Part shown: positions 1 to 9,431 of the stretch, piece after piece
How the letters are laid out: each line of letters opens with the position of its first letter
Numbering within the stretch: position 1 is the stretch's first letter
Program-made: the position numbers and the translations under genes
NCBI GenBank assembly: GCA_963836195.1
Contig: CAWIIX010000019.1
Coordinates: 62,001 to 126,000 of the forward strand
DNA: 64,000 nucleotides
Source: Trebonia sp963836195
Lineage (GTDB): Bacteria > Actinomycetota > Actinomycetes > Streptosporangiales > Streptosporangiaceae
Direction of reading: 5' to 3'
The notes under the pieces: generated by a model
The model's database searches: none
Seen by the model: the letters and a program-made list of their open reading frames with translations, nothing else
Told to the model about the DNA's origin: nothing

Positions 1-643
1 GGCCTGCCTGTCCGGCACCGCGAACTCGATCCGCGAGTTCGTCAAGGAACGCGAGATCTACGAGCGAGAACGGATGGCGGGGCTGTCGTCGGGCGCCTAC
101 CTGATGTCAAAGGTGCTCGTCCTCGGCGTCGTCAGCCTGGTCCAGGCGCTGATCATCGTCATCATCGGGCTGGCCGGGACGAAGATGCCGGCCAAGGCGG
201 CGGCGATACCCGGGCCGCCGATCATCGAGATCGCGGTGGCGACCGTGGTCCTGTGCGTGGTGTCGATGCTGCTCGGCCTGCTGATCTCCACGCTCGTGAC
301 GAAGAGCGATCAGACCATGCCCGCCCTGGTGGTGGTCACGATGATCGAGGTCGTGCTCTCGGGCGGCGTGTTCGCGCTCGGCGCCGGGGCCGAGGCGTAC
401 GTGTCGATGATCGCGCCCGCCCGCTGGGGCATGGCCGCCCTCGCCTCGACCATCAACCTGAACGTGATCACCCCGGCCAACCCGCTGGCGCCGGTCAAGC
501 CGGACGCGCTGTGGACGCACAGCGCCGCCCAGTGGGGGACCGACATGGGCGTCCTGGTCCTGATCGGCCTGATCTGCCTGTTCATCGCCGGCTTCCGGCT
601 CTGCCAGGATCGGGCCACGACGGCGCAAGGCCGCCACCGCTGA
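1..643 (+). CDS. ABC-2 type transporter permease, C-terminal part (partial)
   Basis: The reading frame is open from base 2, so the gene begins before the window. The visible 213 residues start with a cytoplasmic segment containing IREFVKEREIYERER followed by a MAGLSSGAYL motif. This arrangement is typical of the ABC-2 membrane domain of ABCG-like (often FHA-containing) exporters. About five hydrophobic segments follow, including VLGVVSLVQALIIVIIGL and VLVLIGLICLFIAGF near the end, and a short Arg-rich C-terminus. Family knowledge says this is the membrane half of an ATP-driven exporter. The ATP-binding part would lie upstream in the same polypeptide or operon and is not seen, and the substrate is unknown. 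Confidence 0.8.
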   Translation, partial: ACLSGTANSIREFVKEREIYERERMAGLSSGAYLMSKVLVLGVVSLVQALIIVIIGLAGTKMPAKAAAIPGPPIIEIAVATVVLCVVSMLLGLLISTLVTKSDQTMPALVVVTMIEVVLSGGVFALGAGAEAYVSMIAPARWGMAALASTINLNVITPANPLAPVKPDALWTHSAAQWGTDMGVLVLIGLICLFIAGFRLCQDRATTAQGRHR

Positions 644-671
644 CAAATAGCGCGGGCAGCCGGAGTCGGCC

Positions 672-700
672 GGGTCCGTTCGATGGAAACCTGATTTTTG
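672..700 (+). repeat. Intergenic motif copy A (GGTCCGTTCGA ... GATTTTT)
   Basis: The core GGTCCGTTCGA is followed after 8-9 bases by GATTTTT. Similar elements sit at 11946-11976, 41511-41541 and 53303-53330. This copy lies in the 100-bp gap upstream of the MFS gene. It is not a hairpin and its function is unknown. Confidence 0.55.
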
Positions 701-745
701 TTCTTATGTGGGAACAAGTCCGGATCAGGCGCACTTGAGTAGTTC

Positions 746-2189
746 GTGAAGTTTGCACTCCCGGGCCGGGCCGCCAATCAGAAGGTGGTCGTCAGCGCGG
801 TGTTCGTCGCGGCGATGTTCATGAACATCATGGACGGGACCGTCGTCAACGTCGCGCTGCCCACGCTGAGCAGGTACTTCGGCGCGCCGATCGGGTCCGT
901 GAGCGGGGTCGTGACCGCCTACCTGGTGGCGCTGGCGGTGGCGATGCCCGCCTCCGGCTGGGTGGGCGACCGGTTCGGCGGCCGGAACGTCCTGCTCGGC
1001 GCGATCGGGCTGTTCACCGCCGCGTCGGCGCTGTGCGGGGTGGCGACCTCGCTGCCCGAGCTGGTCGCGTTCCGCGCGCTGCAGGGGCTCGGCGGCGGAA
1101 TGCTGGTCCCGGTCGGGATGACGATGATCACCCGGGTGTTCCCGCCCGCCGAGCGGATCAAGGCCAACCAGATCCTGGTCGTGCCGACGCTGCTGGCGCC
1201 GGCCCTCGGCCCGGTGATCGGCGGCGCGCTGGTCGACGGGCTCTCCTGGCGCTGGATCTTCTACATCAACCTGCCGATCGGCCTGGCCGCGGTCGCGGTC
1301 GGGGCGCTCTTCCTGCCGGGCGGGTCGGAGCACCCGGCGGGCCGGTTCGACCTGCCGGGCATGCTGCTCGCGGCGACCGGGTTCCCGCTGTTCCTGTACG
1401 CGATCTCGGTCGGCTCGACGTCCGGCTGGAGCTCGCCCGTCGTGGCCGGCACCGGGCTGTCCGGGCTGGCGCTGCTGGCCGCCTTCGTCGCCGTCGAGCA
1501 GCGGGTCGCCTCGCCGCTGCTGCGGCTGCGGATCTACCGCGACCGGCTCTTCCGCGTCACCAGCCTGCAGCTGATCGCCGCCTCGGGCGGGTTCATGGGC
1601 ACGCTGTTCCTGGTGCCGCTGCTGCTGCAGAACGGCCTCGGCTTCTCCGCCATCCACTCGGGGCTGTCCACCTTCACCGAGGCGCTCGGCGGGATGTGCG
1701 GCACCCAGCTGACCTCCCGGATCTACAAGCGGGTGGGCCCGCGCCGCCTGATGATCACGGGCATGTCGGGGACGGTGCTGACGATCGGCGCGATGGCGCT
1801 GGCCGGGCGGTCGGACGCGGACTGGCTGATCCCGCTGCTGATGTTCTTCACCGGGCTCTCGTTCGGGTTCGCGATGGCCCCCTCGCTCGCCGCCAACATG
1901 GCCAAGATCTCCGCCGCCGAGACCGGGCACGCGTCCACCCTGCAGAACACGGTCCGGCAGGCCGGGGCGGCGGTCGGGGTCGCGCTGCTCGGCACCGATT
2001 CTCGGCGTGACCGGGGCCGGCGCGCTCGACCTGGCCGGGTACCACGTGGCGTTCCTGGTGGCGGCGTCGGTGATGGCGCTCGGGGTGATCTTCTCCTGCT
2101 TCGTCAACGACGGCGACGCCGCCGCCACCATGGCCGCCGTCCCGCACTCGGGCGAGGGCCCGGGGAGCTCGCTAGCGGAAGCCGCCTGA
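746..2189 (+). CDS. DHA2-family MFS drug/proton antiporter (one frameshift)
   Basis: The protein is an EmrB/QacA-type 14-helix MFS exporter. It opens with a GTG-start basic stretch, then a first membrane helix with MNIMDGTVVNVALPTL, the DHA2 signature. Motif A follows as GDRFGGR, and a GALVDGLSWRWIFYINLP stretch is the classic motif around helices 5-6. The frame that starts at 746 loses homology after VGVALLGT (about base 1998). The last two helices and tail (ILGVTGAGALDLAGYH... to the stop at 2189) are read one base later. Joined, the product is about 480 residues, normal for the family. Since both halves are well preserved, I favour a sequence error in the assembly over a true pseudogene. 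It exports hydrophobic compounds using the proton gradient; the substrate is unknown. Confidence 0.82.
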
Positions 2190-2234
2190 GTGGCTGCTTG
2201 AGTGCCTGGTGGGGCGCGGGTTTACCCTGTGCCG

Positions 2235-3392
2235 ATGACCACTCCCGACGGCGCCGCCCTCTCGCTCTCGCTGACCCGCGCGATGCTCAGCCGCTTCCCG
2301 CTGATCGACGGGCACAACGACCTGCCGTGGGAGCTGCGCGAGCTCTACGGGTCCGACCTGGCGGCGGCCGACCTGACCAGGCGGCTGCCGAACACCCAGA
2401 CCGACATCCCGCGGCTGGTCGAGGGCGGCGTCGGCGGCCAGTTCTGGTCGGTCTACGTCCCGGCCGAGCTGGCGGGCGACGCCGCCGTGACCGCAGTCCT
2501 CGAGCAGATCGACCTCGTGCACCGGATGATCGAGCGCTACCCGGCCCGGTTCCAGCTCGCGCTATCCGCATCCGACGTCGACGCGGCGTTCCGGGCGGGC
2601 AAGATCGCCTCGCTGCTGGGCGCGGAGGGCGGCCACTCGATCGCGGGGTCGCTCGGCGTGCTCCGGATGCTGTTCGCGCTCGGCGTGCGGTACATGACGC
2701 TCACGCACAACTCCAACGTCGGCTGGGCCGACTCCGCCACCGACGTGGCCGACACCGGCGGCCTGTCCGACTTCGGCCGCTCGGTCGTGGCCGAGATGAA
2801 CCGGCTCGGCATGCTGGTCGACCTGTCGCACGTCTCGACGGCGACCATGCACGCCGCCCTCGACGTGACCGCCGCCCCGGTGATCTTCTCGCATTCGAGC
2901 GCCCGCGCGGTCTGCGATAACCCCCGCAACGTTCCCGACGACGTGCTCGGCCGGCTGGCGGTCAACGGCGGCGTGTGCATGGTCACCTTCGTGCCGTTCT
3001 TCGTCTCGCAGGAGTGCACCGACTGGTTCAGCGCCCTGCGGGCCGAGGTTGCCGCCCGCGGCGACGACCCGGCCAAGCTGTCCGCCGTCTTCGCCCTGAT
3101 GCCGTCGTGGGAGCGGGACCACCCGTTGCCCGCCGCCACCATCGCCCAGGTCGCCGACCACGTCGACCACATCCGCGACGTGGCCGGCGTCGACCACGTC
3201 GGCATCGGCGGCGACTTCGACGGCACCCCGGTGACCCCGGTCGGCCTGCACGACGTCTCCCGCTACCCCGCGCTCTTCGCCGAACTCAAGCGCCGCCGCT
3301 GGTCGGAATCGGACCTGGCCGCCCTGGCCGGCGGCAACATCCTCCGCGTCCTCCGCGCCGCCCAGCCGGTGGAGTCCCCCAGACCTCACTGA
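2235..3392 (+). CDS. Membrane dipeptidase (renal dipeptidase, peptidase M19)
   Basis: This 385-residue protein is a zinc amidohydrolase-fold dipeptidase. Visible metal-site motifs are DGHNDLPW near the N-terminus (HxD), GAEGGHS (bridging Glu), VDLSHVS, FSHSSARAVCDNPRNV and GIGGDFDG towards the C-terminus, in the order expected for M19. I chose ATG 2235 because the product then begins MTTPDG just before the conserved core; GTG 2202 is in frame but adds an atypical extension. M19 enzymes hydrolyse dipeptides, often with a C-terminal D-residue. It lies 81 bp upstream of murL on the same strand. A role in turning over D-amino-acid dipeptides from the wall is possible but only inferred. Confidence 0.9.
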   Translation: MTTPDGAALSLSLTRAMLSRFPLIDGHNDLPWELRELYGSDLAAADLTRRLPNTQTDIPRLVEGGVGGQFWSVYVPAELAGDAAVTAVLEQIDLVHRMIERYPARFQLALSASDVDAAFRAGKIASLLGAEGGHSIAGSLGVLRMLFALGVRYMTLTHNSNVGWADSATDVADTGGLSDFGRSVVAEMNRLGMLVDLSHVSTATMHAALDVTAAPVIFSHSSARAVCDNPRNVPDDVLGRLAVNGGVCMVTFVPFFVSQECTDWFSALRAEVAARGDDPAKLSAVFALMPSWERDHPLPAATIAQVADHVDHIRDVAGVDHVGIGGDFDGTPVTPVGLHDVSRYPALFAELKRRRWSESDLAALAGGNILRVLRAAQPVESPRPH

Positions 3393-3473
3393 CACCCGCC
3401 AATCCTGTCGCTGGCGTAGCCGACATGCCCAAGCGCGGGGACCTGCGTCCGGGGGTCGGTAAACTCGCCGGTG

Positions 3474-4885
3474 ATGAGTGCGCCAGGGGTTGTCGACGGG
3501 GTCACGCCAGCGCGTGGCCGGGTGTTCAGGTACGAGGGATTCGCGACCGACCCGGAGCGGGGGCTGCTGACCTGCCGGTACTCGCTGGACGGGCGGGACT
3601 TCGTCGAACGGGTCTCGCTTGCCCCGGGGCCGCGCTGGGACACCCCGGCCGCCCAGGCCGCCGCCCGGCTGGTCTACCTGCTGGCCGGCGTCTCCTACTA
3701 CAAGACCGCCGCGCCGCCTGTCATCGACCTGGGCGACACCGCGCTCACCGACGCCGAGCGCGCCTTCCTGCGCGACTTCTACCTTCAGGGCCTCGGCGAG
3801 TACGCCTACAAGAACGACCTCGACCTCTCCGACCTCCGCATCGAGGCCCCGACCGCCCCGACCGCACCGATCGCCCCCGCAGCTCCCGGCCTCGCTGAGG
3901 CCCCCGCCGCCGCAGCGGTTTCCGGCCAGCTGGGCCGGGCGCTGGTCCCGTTCGGCGGCGGGATCGACTCGATCGTGACCGTCGAAGGGGTGCGCAAGGT
4001 CGCCGCCGACGTCGCGCTGTTCGTGGTGAGCAGGCCGGGGGACCGGTTCGCCGCCATCGAGCGGCCGGCCGAGGTCAGCGGGCTGCCGGTCGTCCGGGCC
4101 GGGCGGGAGATCGACCCGCAGCTGCTGCGCTCGGCCGAGCTCGGGTTCCGCAACGGGCACGTGCCGGTGACCGGGGTCATCTCGGCCATCGCCGTTCTCG
4201 CCGCCGTCCTCGACGACCGGGACGTGGTGGTGATGTCCAACGAGTGGTCGGCGTCGGTCCCGACCCTGGAGTACCGGGGCGAGCCGGTCAACCACCAGTA
4301 CTCCAAGAGCGCCGCGTTCGAGGCGGCCTTCCGCGACGTGCTCGCGGCCGACCCGGCCGGGCTGCCCGGGCTACTTCTCCGCCCTCCGCGACCGGACCGA
4401 GCTCTGGGTGGGCGACAAGTTCGCCGCGCTGACCGAGTACCACGCGACGTTCCGCAGCTGCAACAAGGCCTTCATCATCGATACCGCCCGCCGGCTCGAC
4501 CACTGGTGCGGCACCTGCGACAAGTGCTGCTTCATCGACTTGATCCTGGCCCCGTTCATGTCGGCCGAGCAGCTCCGGGCCGTGTTCGCGGCCGACGGCG
4601 GCGGTGGCGAGCCGCTCGACAACCCGGAGCTGACGCCGAAGTTCGAGGCGCTGCTCGGCTCGGGCACCAAGCCGTTCGAGTGCGTCGGCGAGGTCAACGA
4701 GTGCCGCGCGGCGGTCGTGCTCGCCGCCCGGCCGGCCGGACCGGGCCGCGACCCCGCTCCTGCAGAAGCTGGCGGCGGAGATCAACGCCCGGCCCGACGC
4801 GCCGACCGAAGCCGAGATCGAGGCCATGCGCCACCCGGTCGGCGCGAGCTTCGTGCCCGCCGCGCTGGCCGCCGAGTGGTCCTGA
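3474..4885 (+). CDS. murL: UDP-MurNAc-L-Ala-L-Glu epimerase MurL (two frameshifts)
   Basis: MurL uses ATP to epimerise the terminal L-Glu of UDP-MurNAc-L-Ala-L-Glu to D-Glu. It contains a PP-loop-like PFGGGIDSIV motif near residue 160. A Cys-rich block HWCGTCDKCCFIDL lies about two thirds along, preceded by TFRSCNKAF. The family-like protein is read in three frames. It shifts by one base near 4368 (after AADPAGLPG, resuming YFSALRDRTELW) and again near 4735 in a CCGG tandem. The C-terminus LLQKLAAEI to the stop at 4885 is in the third frame. Joined length is about 470 residues. murD2 starts 6 bp downstream, the diagnostic pairing for this route. The start could be GTG 3471 or ATG 3474. Identification rests on recognised motifs plus synteny. 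Confidence 0.82.
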
Positions 4886-4891
4886 CCCGGC

Positions 4892-6272
4892 ATGGCAACC
4901 GCAACCAGCAACCCGCGACCGAACCTGCGGCCGACGCTCGGCTGGTCCGACCTGCGCGGCGCGCGGGCGGGCGTCTGGGGGCTCGGCCGCGAGGGCAGCG
5001 CGTCGCTCCGCAAGCTGCGCGAGCTCGGCGTCGAGCCGGTCCTGGTCGACGACAACCCAACCGAGCCGGGCGTCCTCGCGACCGCCGACGGCGGCCTGGA
5101 CGCCCTGGCCGCCTGCGAGATCGTCATCAAGACCCCGGGCATCAGCCCCTACGGACCCGAGGCGGAAGGTCTCCGCCAGGCCGGGGTCATCCTGGTCGGC
5201 GGGCTCGGCCTGTGGCTGCAGGAAGCCGACCGGAACCGGGTCGTCTGCGTCACCGGGACCAAGGGCAAGTCGACCACCTCGTCCATCATCGGCCACCTGC
5301 TGGCCGGCCTCGGCTACCAGGCGCTGGTCGGCGGCAACTTCGGCGCCGCCCCCTACGACCCGCAGCACGCAGGCGACTACGACTACTGGGTGATCGAGGT
5401 ATCCAGCTACACCGCCGATCGACCTGGCCAGCACGCCGCCGGTCACCGCGGTGACCTCGCTCCATCCCGACCACCTGCCCTGGCACGGCGGCGTCGAGCG
5501 GTACTACCGCGACAAGCTGTCCGCCTGCTCGCAGCCGGGGGCGGAGCTGACCGTGGCCAACGGCGACAGCGACCTGCTCCGCGAGCGGGCCGGCCTGCTG
5601 GCGCCGAAGGTCGAGTGGGTGTCGGAGCGCGACGAGCCGGGCGCGACCTGGATGGATCCGCTGGGGCTGCCGGGCGGCCACAACCGCCGCAACGCGCTGA
5701 TCGCCCGCCGCGTGCTCAGCGCGCTCGGCAACGCTGCCGGGGACAAGCGCCTGGTCGACCGGTCCGCCGACGACGCGGCCCTGCGCAGCGCGGCCGGCGG
5801 CTTCACCCCGCTGCCGTCCCGCCTCACCACGGTCGGCACGGTCGACGGGGTCACGTTCGTCGACGACTCGCTGTCCACCAACGTGCTGCCGACGCTGGCC
5901 GCCCTCGACGCCTTCCCCGGCCGCCGGGTCGCGCTCATCGTCGGCGGCCAGGACCGCGGCATCGACTACGCCCCGCTGGCGGCGGGCGTCCGCGAGCGAA
6001 CCGCCCCGACCCGAGTGCTCACCCTCCCCGACAGCGGCTCCAGGATCAGCGCCGCCTTCGCTGCGGCAGCCGCGGCAGAGGCAGCGCAAGACGCCACCGA
6101 CTGCCCCGACCTGGAGTCAGCCGTGGCGGCGGCCTTCGCGTGGGCCCGCCCCGACGGCGTCGTGCTCCTCTCGCCCGCCGCCCCCAGCTTCGGCCGCTTC
6201 CGCGACTACCGCGACCGAGGCGACCAGTTCGCCGCCGCCATGCGCGCCTGCGGCGCCTCCACCACCGGCTGA
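4892..6272 (+). CDS. murD2: UDP-MurNAc-L-alanine--L-glutamate ligase MurD2 (one frameshift)
   Basis: This is a Mur-ligase-family protein of about 460 residues. The N-terminal Rossmann-like domain carries VWGLGREGSASLRKL. The central ATPase P-loop is VTGTKGKSTTSSIIGHLL, followed by the Mur-ligase block EVSSYTA and then TSLHPDHLPWHG. The C-terminal domain carries DDSLSTNVLPTLAALDAF and LIVGGQDRGIDYAPL. The frame steps by one base near 5417, between EVSSYTA and DLASTPPVTAVTSLHPDH; both halves are family-like. Classical MurD adds D-Glu, whereas MurD2 paired with MurL adds L-Glu that is then epimerised. That function is inferred from the adjacent murL rather than from a substrate residue I can verify. 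It is cytoplasmic and converges with the reductase gene at 6285. Confidence 0.82.
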
Positions 6273-6284
6273 CCCCAAACAGGT

Positions 6285-6821
6285 CTACCGAACAACCCGA
6301 TAGTCCGCCAGCAGATACCCAGCCGGCGAGGTCCGGCATCGAACCGACTCAAGCGCGATCGTCGGCAACCCGTCGAGCAGCCGCCGTCCCCGGCCGGCGA
6401 TCCGAGGCGCGATCACCAGCCGCAGCTCGTCGACCACGTCGGCCGCGAGCAGCGCCTGCGCGACCGAGATGCTCGCGTGCACGCCGACGTCGCCCCCGTC
6501 CTGCTGCCGGAGATCCCGGACGAAGTCGACCAGCCCGCCGTCGACCGCCGTCGCCTTGGCCCAGTCAAGGTCAAGCGGCGTCGATGTCGCGACGTACTTC
6601 GTGACCCCGTTGATGAAGGTCGCGAACGGCTCGATCTGGCTGTCCGGCCAGAACCGCGCCCACTCGGCGTAGCTGCGGCGGCCGAGAATGACCGCGTCCT
6701 GCGTCCCGATCACCGCCGCGAGGTTGGCGTCCATCGCGTCATCCCACTCGGTGATGAACCCATCCGGATCCTCGGCCACCCCGTCGAGGGACAGCAGCTC
6801 GTACACGACGATCTTCCGCAC
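6285..6821 (-). CDS. Dihydrofolate reductase-fold (RibD C-terminal domain) protein
   Basis: This 178-residue protein has the layout of small RibD_C/DHFR-like reductases. It starts MRKIVVYELLSLDGVAEDP, has an internal ILGRRSYAEWARFWPD motif (NADPH-binding region) and ends with LVIAPRIAGRGRRLLDG and a short C-terminal strand. I chose GTG 6821 because GGAGGTG lies about 6 bases upstream; a longer in-frame extension to 6941 lacks family similarity. Members are NADPH-dependent reductases of mostly unknown substrate and not true DHFR. It follows the MerR gene on the same strand with a 77-bp gap, so it may belong to the MerR/ABC operon. Confidence 0.8.
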   Translation of the reverse strand: MRKIVVYELLSLDGVAEDPDGFITEWDDAMDANLAAVIGTQDAVILGRRSYAEWARFWPDSQIEPFATFINGVTKYVATSTPLDLDWAKATAVDGGLVDFVRDLRQQDGGDVGVHASISVAQALLAADVVDELRLVIAPRIAGRGRRLLDGLPTIALESVRCRTSPAGYLLADYRVVR

Positions 6822-6898
6822 GCCCAGCACCTCCGATTGGTCTCGGTCCCAACACTTGACTGATCCAACCGCCGAAACTAATCGCCGCGCCGCCGGAA

Positions 6899-7675
6899 CT
6901 AATCGCTGCCCGGCGTGCTCAGCCGCTCCAACCGCGCCCACCCGGCCCAGCCACGCTCCCGCATAAGCTGCTGCATCCGCTCCATCCGCGGATCGGACTC
7001 GACCGCCAGCGCGTCCAGCAGGTCGAACGGAAGCTCGTCGCCCTCGGCCTGCTTCTCACCGGCCGCGTAGGCCTGCGCGAGCAGGTCGGCCAGAATATCG
7101 GCCGCCTCCGCCAGCCGCGGGTCGTCGTCGCCGCGGTCGCTGTCCCCGATCTCCGACAGCAGCCGGTAGAGCCGGACCAGCCGCGGGTCTTCCAGCTGCG
7201 CGAGCTTGTCCGGCATCCACTCCCGGATCAGCTCGGGCCAGCGCGCCGCGACCAGAATCCACCCGTCCCGCTCACCCCGCACGATCCGCTCGGACGTCCC
7301 GATCTCCCGCAACCGTTCGAGATAGCGGCTCACCTCCGGCGGGACGACCAGGCTGTCCCCGGCCGCGAGCTGCGCGATCTGCTTGCGGCTGGCCTCCAGC
7401 CGTCCGATCTCGTCCCGCAGCCTGCCGTCGATCCGCTGAACCGCCTCCGCGAACGAAGCCGGGTCCGCGTGCAGCAGCTCAGCGATCGACGACAACGGCA
7501 CGCCCGCGTTAGCGAGGGTGCGGATCTTGATCAGCGACACCACCGCGGTCGCCCCGTACCGCCGGTACCCTGAGGCGTCCCGCTCCGGCTCGGGCAGCAG
7601 CCCGATCTGGTGATAGTGCCGCACCGCCCGCGTCGTGACCCCGGCGTACGCCGCCAGTTGACCGATCGTCAGCAT
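6899..7675 (-). CDS. MerR-family transcriptional regulator
   Basis: The N-terminal winged helix is MLTIGQLAAYAGVTTRAVRHYHQIGLLP, with the second helix region GYRRYGATAVVSLIKIRTLANAGVPLSSIAELL. A coiled-coil dimerisation helix (RIDGRLRDEIGRLEASRKQI) and a ~130-residue helical effector domain follow. The 258-residue length is long for a MerR protein and suggests a TipA-like or drug-sensing C-terminus. It lies 81 bp downstream of the DrrAB-type ABC genes in the same direction. The MerR-type palindrome at 9381-9399 in front of those genes is the likely target. The effector ligand is unknown. Confidence 0.88.
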   Translation of the reverse strand: MLTIGQLAAYAGVTTRAVRHYHQIGLLPEPERDASGYRRYGATAVVSLIKIRTLANAGVPLSSIAELLHADPASFAEAVQRIDGRLRDEIGRLEASRKQIAQLAAGDSLVVPPEVSRYLERLREIGTSERIVRGERDGWILVAARWPELIREWMPDKLAQLEDPRLVRLYRLLSEIGDSDRGDDDPRLAEAADILADLLAQAYAAGEKQAEGDELPFDLLDALAVESDPRMERMQQLMRERGWAGWARLERLSTPGSD

Positions 7676-7756
7676 GCAATCATCCTGCCCTCAACTCGCA
7701 CAGCCGGGAACGCCCGCAAAGCCCGGAAACGCACGGAAACGCACGGAAACGCCGCC

Positions 7757-8518
7757 TCAGGAGATCCGCCGCCGGTAGGCGACCCCGGCCAGCACGTACG
7801 CAACCACCAGAATGCCGACGCACCAGCCAACCGCGGTCCAGATGCCGCTGCCAACCGGCTGCCCGGCGAACAGGTGCCTGATCGTGTCGACGATCGAGGT
7901 CACCGGCTGGTTGTTGGCGAACGCGCGCACCGGACCGGGCATCTTCCCGGTCGGCACGAAGGCCGAGCTGATAAACGGCAGGAAGATCAGCGGGTAAGAG
8001 AACGCGCTCGCCCCGTCCACGCTCTTCGCGGTGAGCCCCGCAATGACGGCGATCCAGGTCAGCGCCAGCATGAACAGCAGCAGGATGCCAGCCACGGCGA
8101 GCCACGCCAGCGCCCCGGCGGAGGACCGGAAGCCCATCGCCAGCGCGACCCCGATCACCAGCACGAGCGAGACCGCATTGGCCGCCAGCGAGGTCAGCAC
8201 GTGCGCCCACAGCACCCCCGGCCGCGCGATCGGCATCGACTGGAATCGCTCGAAGATCCCGCCCTGCATGTCGTTGAACAGCCGGAACGCGGTATAGGAG
8301 ATGCCCGACGCGATCGTGATGAGCAGGATGCCGGGCAGCATGTAGTTCACGTACGAGACCGACCCGGTGTCGATCGCGCCGCCGAAGATGTACACGAACA
8401 GCACCATGATCGCGATCGGCATGACCGCGGTCGTGATGATGGTGTCCGGGCTGCGGGTGACGTGCCGCATGGTCCGCCCGGTCAGGACGGCGGTGTCACC
8501 CAAGAAATGCGTGGCCAT
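7757..8518 (-). CDS. DrrB-type ABC-2 exporter permease
   Basis: A 253-residue ABC-2 permease with six predicted membrane segments. These include TAVMPIAIMVLFVYIFGG, YMLPGILLITIASGI, LVLVIGVALAMGF, GILLLFMLALTWIAVIAGL and FLPFISSAFVPTG; the loop MQGGIFERFQSMPIARPG is the conserved cytoplasmic coupling motif of DrrB proteins. Its start codon is 9 bp downstream of the stop of the ATPase gene, so the two are almost certainly co-transcribed. Family members export anthracyclines and other hydrophobic drugs; the real substrate here is not indicated. Confidence 0.9.
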   Translation of the reverse strand: MATHFLGDTAVLTGRTMRHVTRSPDTIITTAVMPIAIMVLFVYIFGGAIDTGSVSYVNYMLPGILLITIASGISYTAFRLFNDMQGGIFERFQSMPIARPGVLWAHVLTSLAANAVSLVLVIGVALAMGFRSSAGALAWLAVAGILLLFMLALTWIAVIAGLTAKSVDGASAFSYPLIFLPFISSAFVPTGKMPGPVRAFANNQPVTSIVDTIRHLFAGQPVGSGIWTAVGWCVGILVVAYVLAGVAYRRRIS

Positions 8519-8527
8519 GGTTATCTC

Positions 8528-9364
8528 CTACTTCTCGCTCAGCCCGGCGGCCGCGCGGCCGCCTTCGCCCGCGTCGCCGGTGCCCGCGTCGCCGCCGCCC
8601 GCGTCGCCCACCACCGCGTCGCCCACCACCGCGAAGAACACATCCTCAAGCGAAGGCTGCTTCTCGACGTACTCGACCTCCGCCGGCGGCAGCAGCCGCC
8701 GCAGCTCGGCCAGCGTGCCGTTGACGATGATCCGGCCCTGGTGCAAGATCGCGATCCGGTCGGCCAGCTGCTCCGCCTCGTCCAGGTACTGGGTCGTCAG
8801 CAGCACCGTCGTCCCGCCCTGGGCGAGCTCCCGGACCGCCTGCCACACCTCGATCCGCGCCTCCGGGTCAAGCCCCGCCGTCGGCTCGTCCAGGAAGATA
8901 ACCGGCGGATTCCCGATCAGGCTCATCGCGATGTCCAGGCGGCGCCGCATCCCACCGGAGTACGTCGCCGCCCGCCGCCCGCCCGCCTCGGTCAGCGAGA
9001 ACCGCCGCAGCAGCTCGTCCGCAATAACGCCCGGCTGCCGCAGGTGCCGGAGCCGCGCGACTAGGACCAGGTTCTCCCGCCCGGTCAGTATCTCGTCGAC
9101 CGCCGCGAACTGCCCGGTCAGGCTGATCGACTCGCGCACGTCAGCGGCCCGCGCAGCGACGTCGAACCCGTTGACCGCGGCGGTCCCGGCGTCGGCCGCC
9201 AGCAGCGTCGACAGGATCCGCACGACCGTGGTCTTGCCCGCCCCGTTCGAGCCGAGCAGGGCGAAGATGCTGCCCGGCGCCACCTCGAAATCCACGCCGC
9301 GCAGCACGCGCAGCTCCTTGTACGACTTCTCCAGGCCTCGCACCTGGATCGCTGGGTTGCTCAT
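8528..9364 (-). CDS. DrrA-type ABC exporter ATP-binding protein
   Basis: This 278-residue ATPase has Walker A (GSNGAGKTT), the Q-loop region SLTGQFAAVDE, an ABC signature YSGGMRRRLDIAMSL, Walker B PPVIFLDEPTAGLD and the H-loop LLTTQYLDEAEQLAD. The C-terminal EKQPSLEDVFFAVV is the typical DrrA tail. It is followed by an odd GDA-rich repetitive end (VVGDAVVGDAGGGDAGTGDA). I chose ATG 9364 (MSNPAIQV); an in-frame extension to 9466 crosses the operator and is not conserved. The gene is first in a minus-strand unit ATPase-permease-MerR-reductase. It energises export through the DrrB-like partner. Confidence 0.92.
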   Translation of the reverse strand: MSNPAIQVRGLEKSYKELRVLRGVDFEVAPGSIFALLGSNGAGKTTVVRILSTLLAADAGTAAVNGFDVAARAADVRESISLTGQFAAVDEILTGRENLVLVARLRHLRQPGVIADELLRRFSLTEAGGRRAATYSGGMRRRLDIAMSLIGNPPVIFLDEPTAGLDPEARIEVWQAVRELAQGGTTVLLTTQYLDEAEQLADRIAILHQGRIIVNGTLAELRRLLPPAEVEYVEKQPSLEDVFFAVVGDAVVGDAGGGDAGTGDAGEGGRAAAGLSEK

Positions 9365-9380
9365 GCCACCGAGCATCCAG

Positions 9381-9399
9381 CCTTGACGCAGCGTCAAGG
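9381..9399 (-). promoter_or_regulatory. MerR-type operator upstream of the DrrAB-like genes
   Basis: CCTTGACGC-A-GCGTCAAGG is a perfect 9+9 inverted repeat with one central base. It sits 17 bp before the ATPase start codon and contains TTGAC -35-like hexamers. MerR regulators bind such symmetric sites within the -35/-10 spacer. The regulator encoded at 6899-7675 is the obvious candidate, which is an inference. Confidence 0.6.
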
Positions 9400-9431
9400 T
9401 CAAGCGGAAAAGCGCAAAAACCCGAGAAAAC

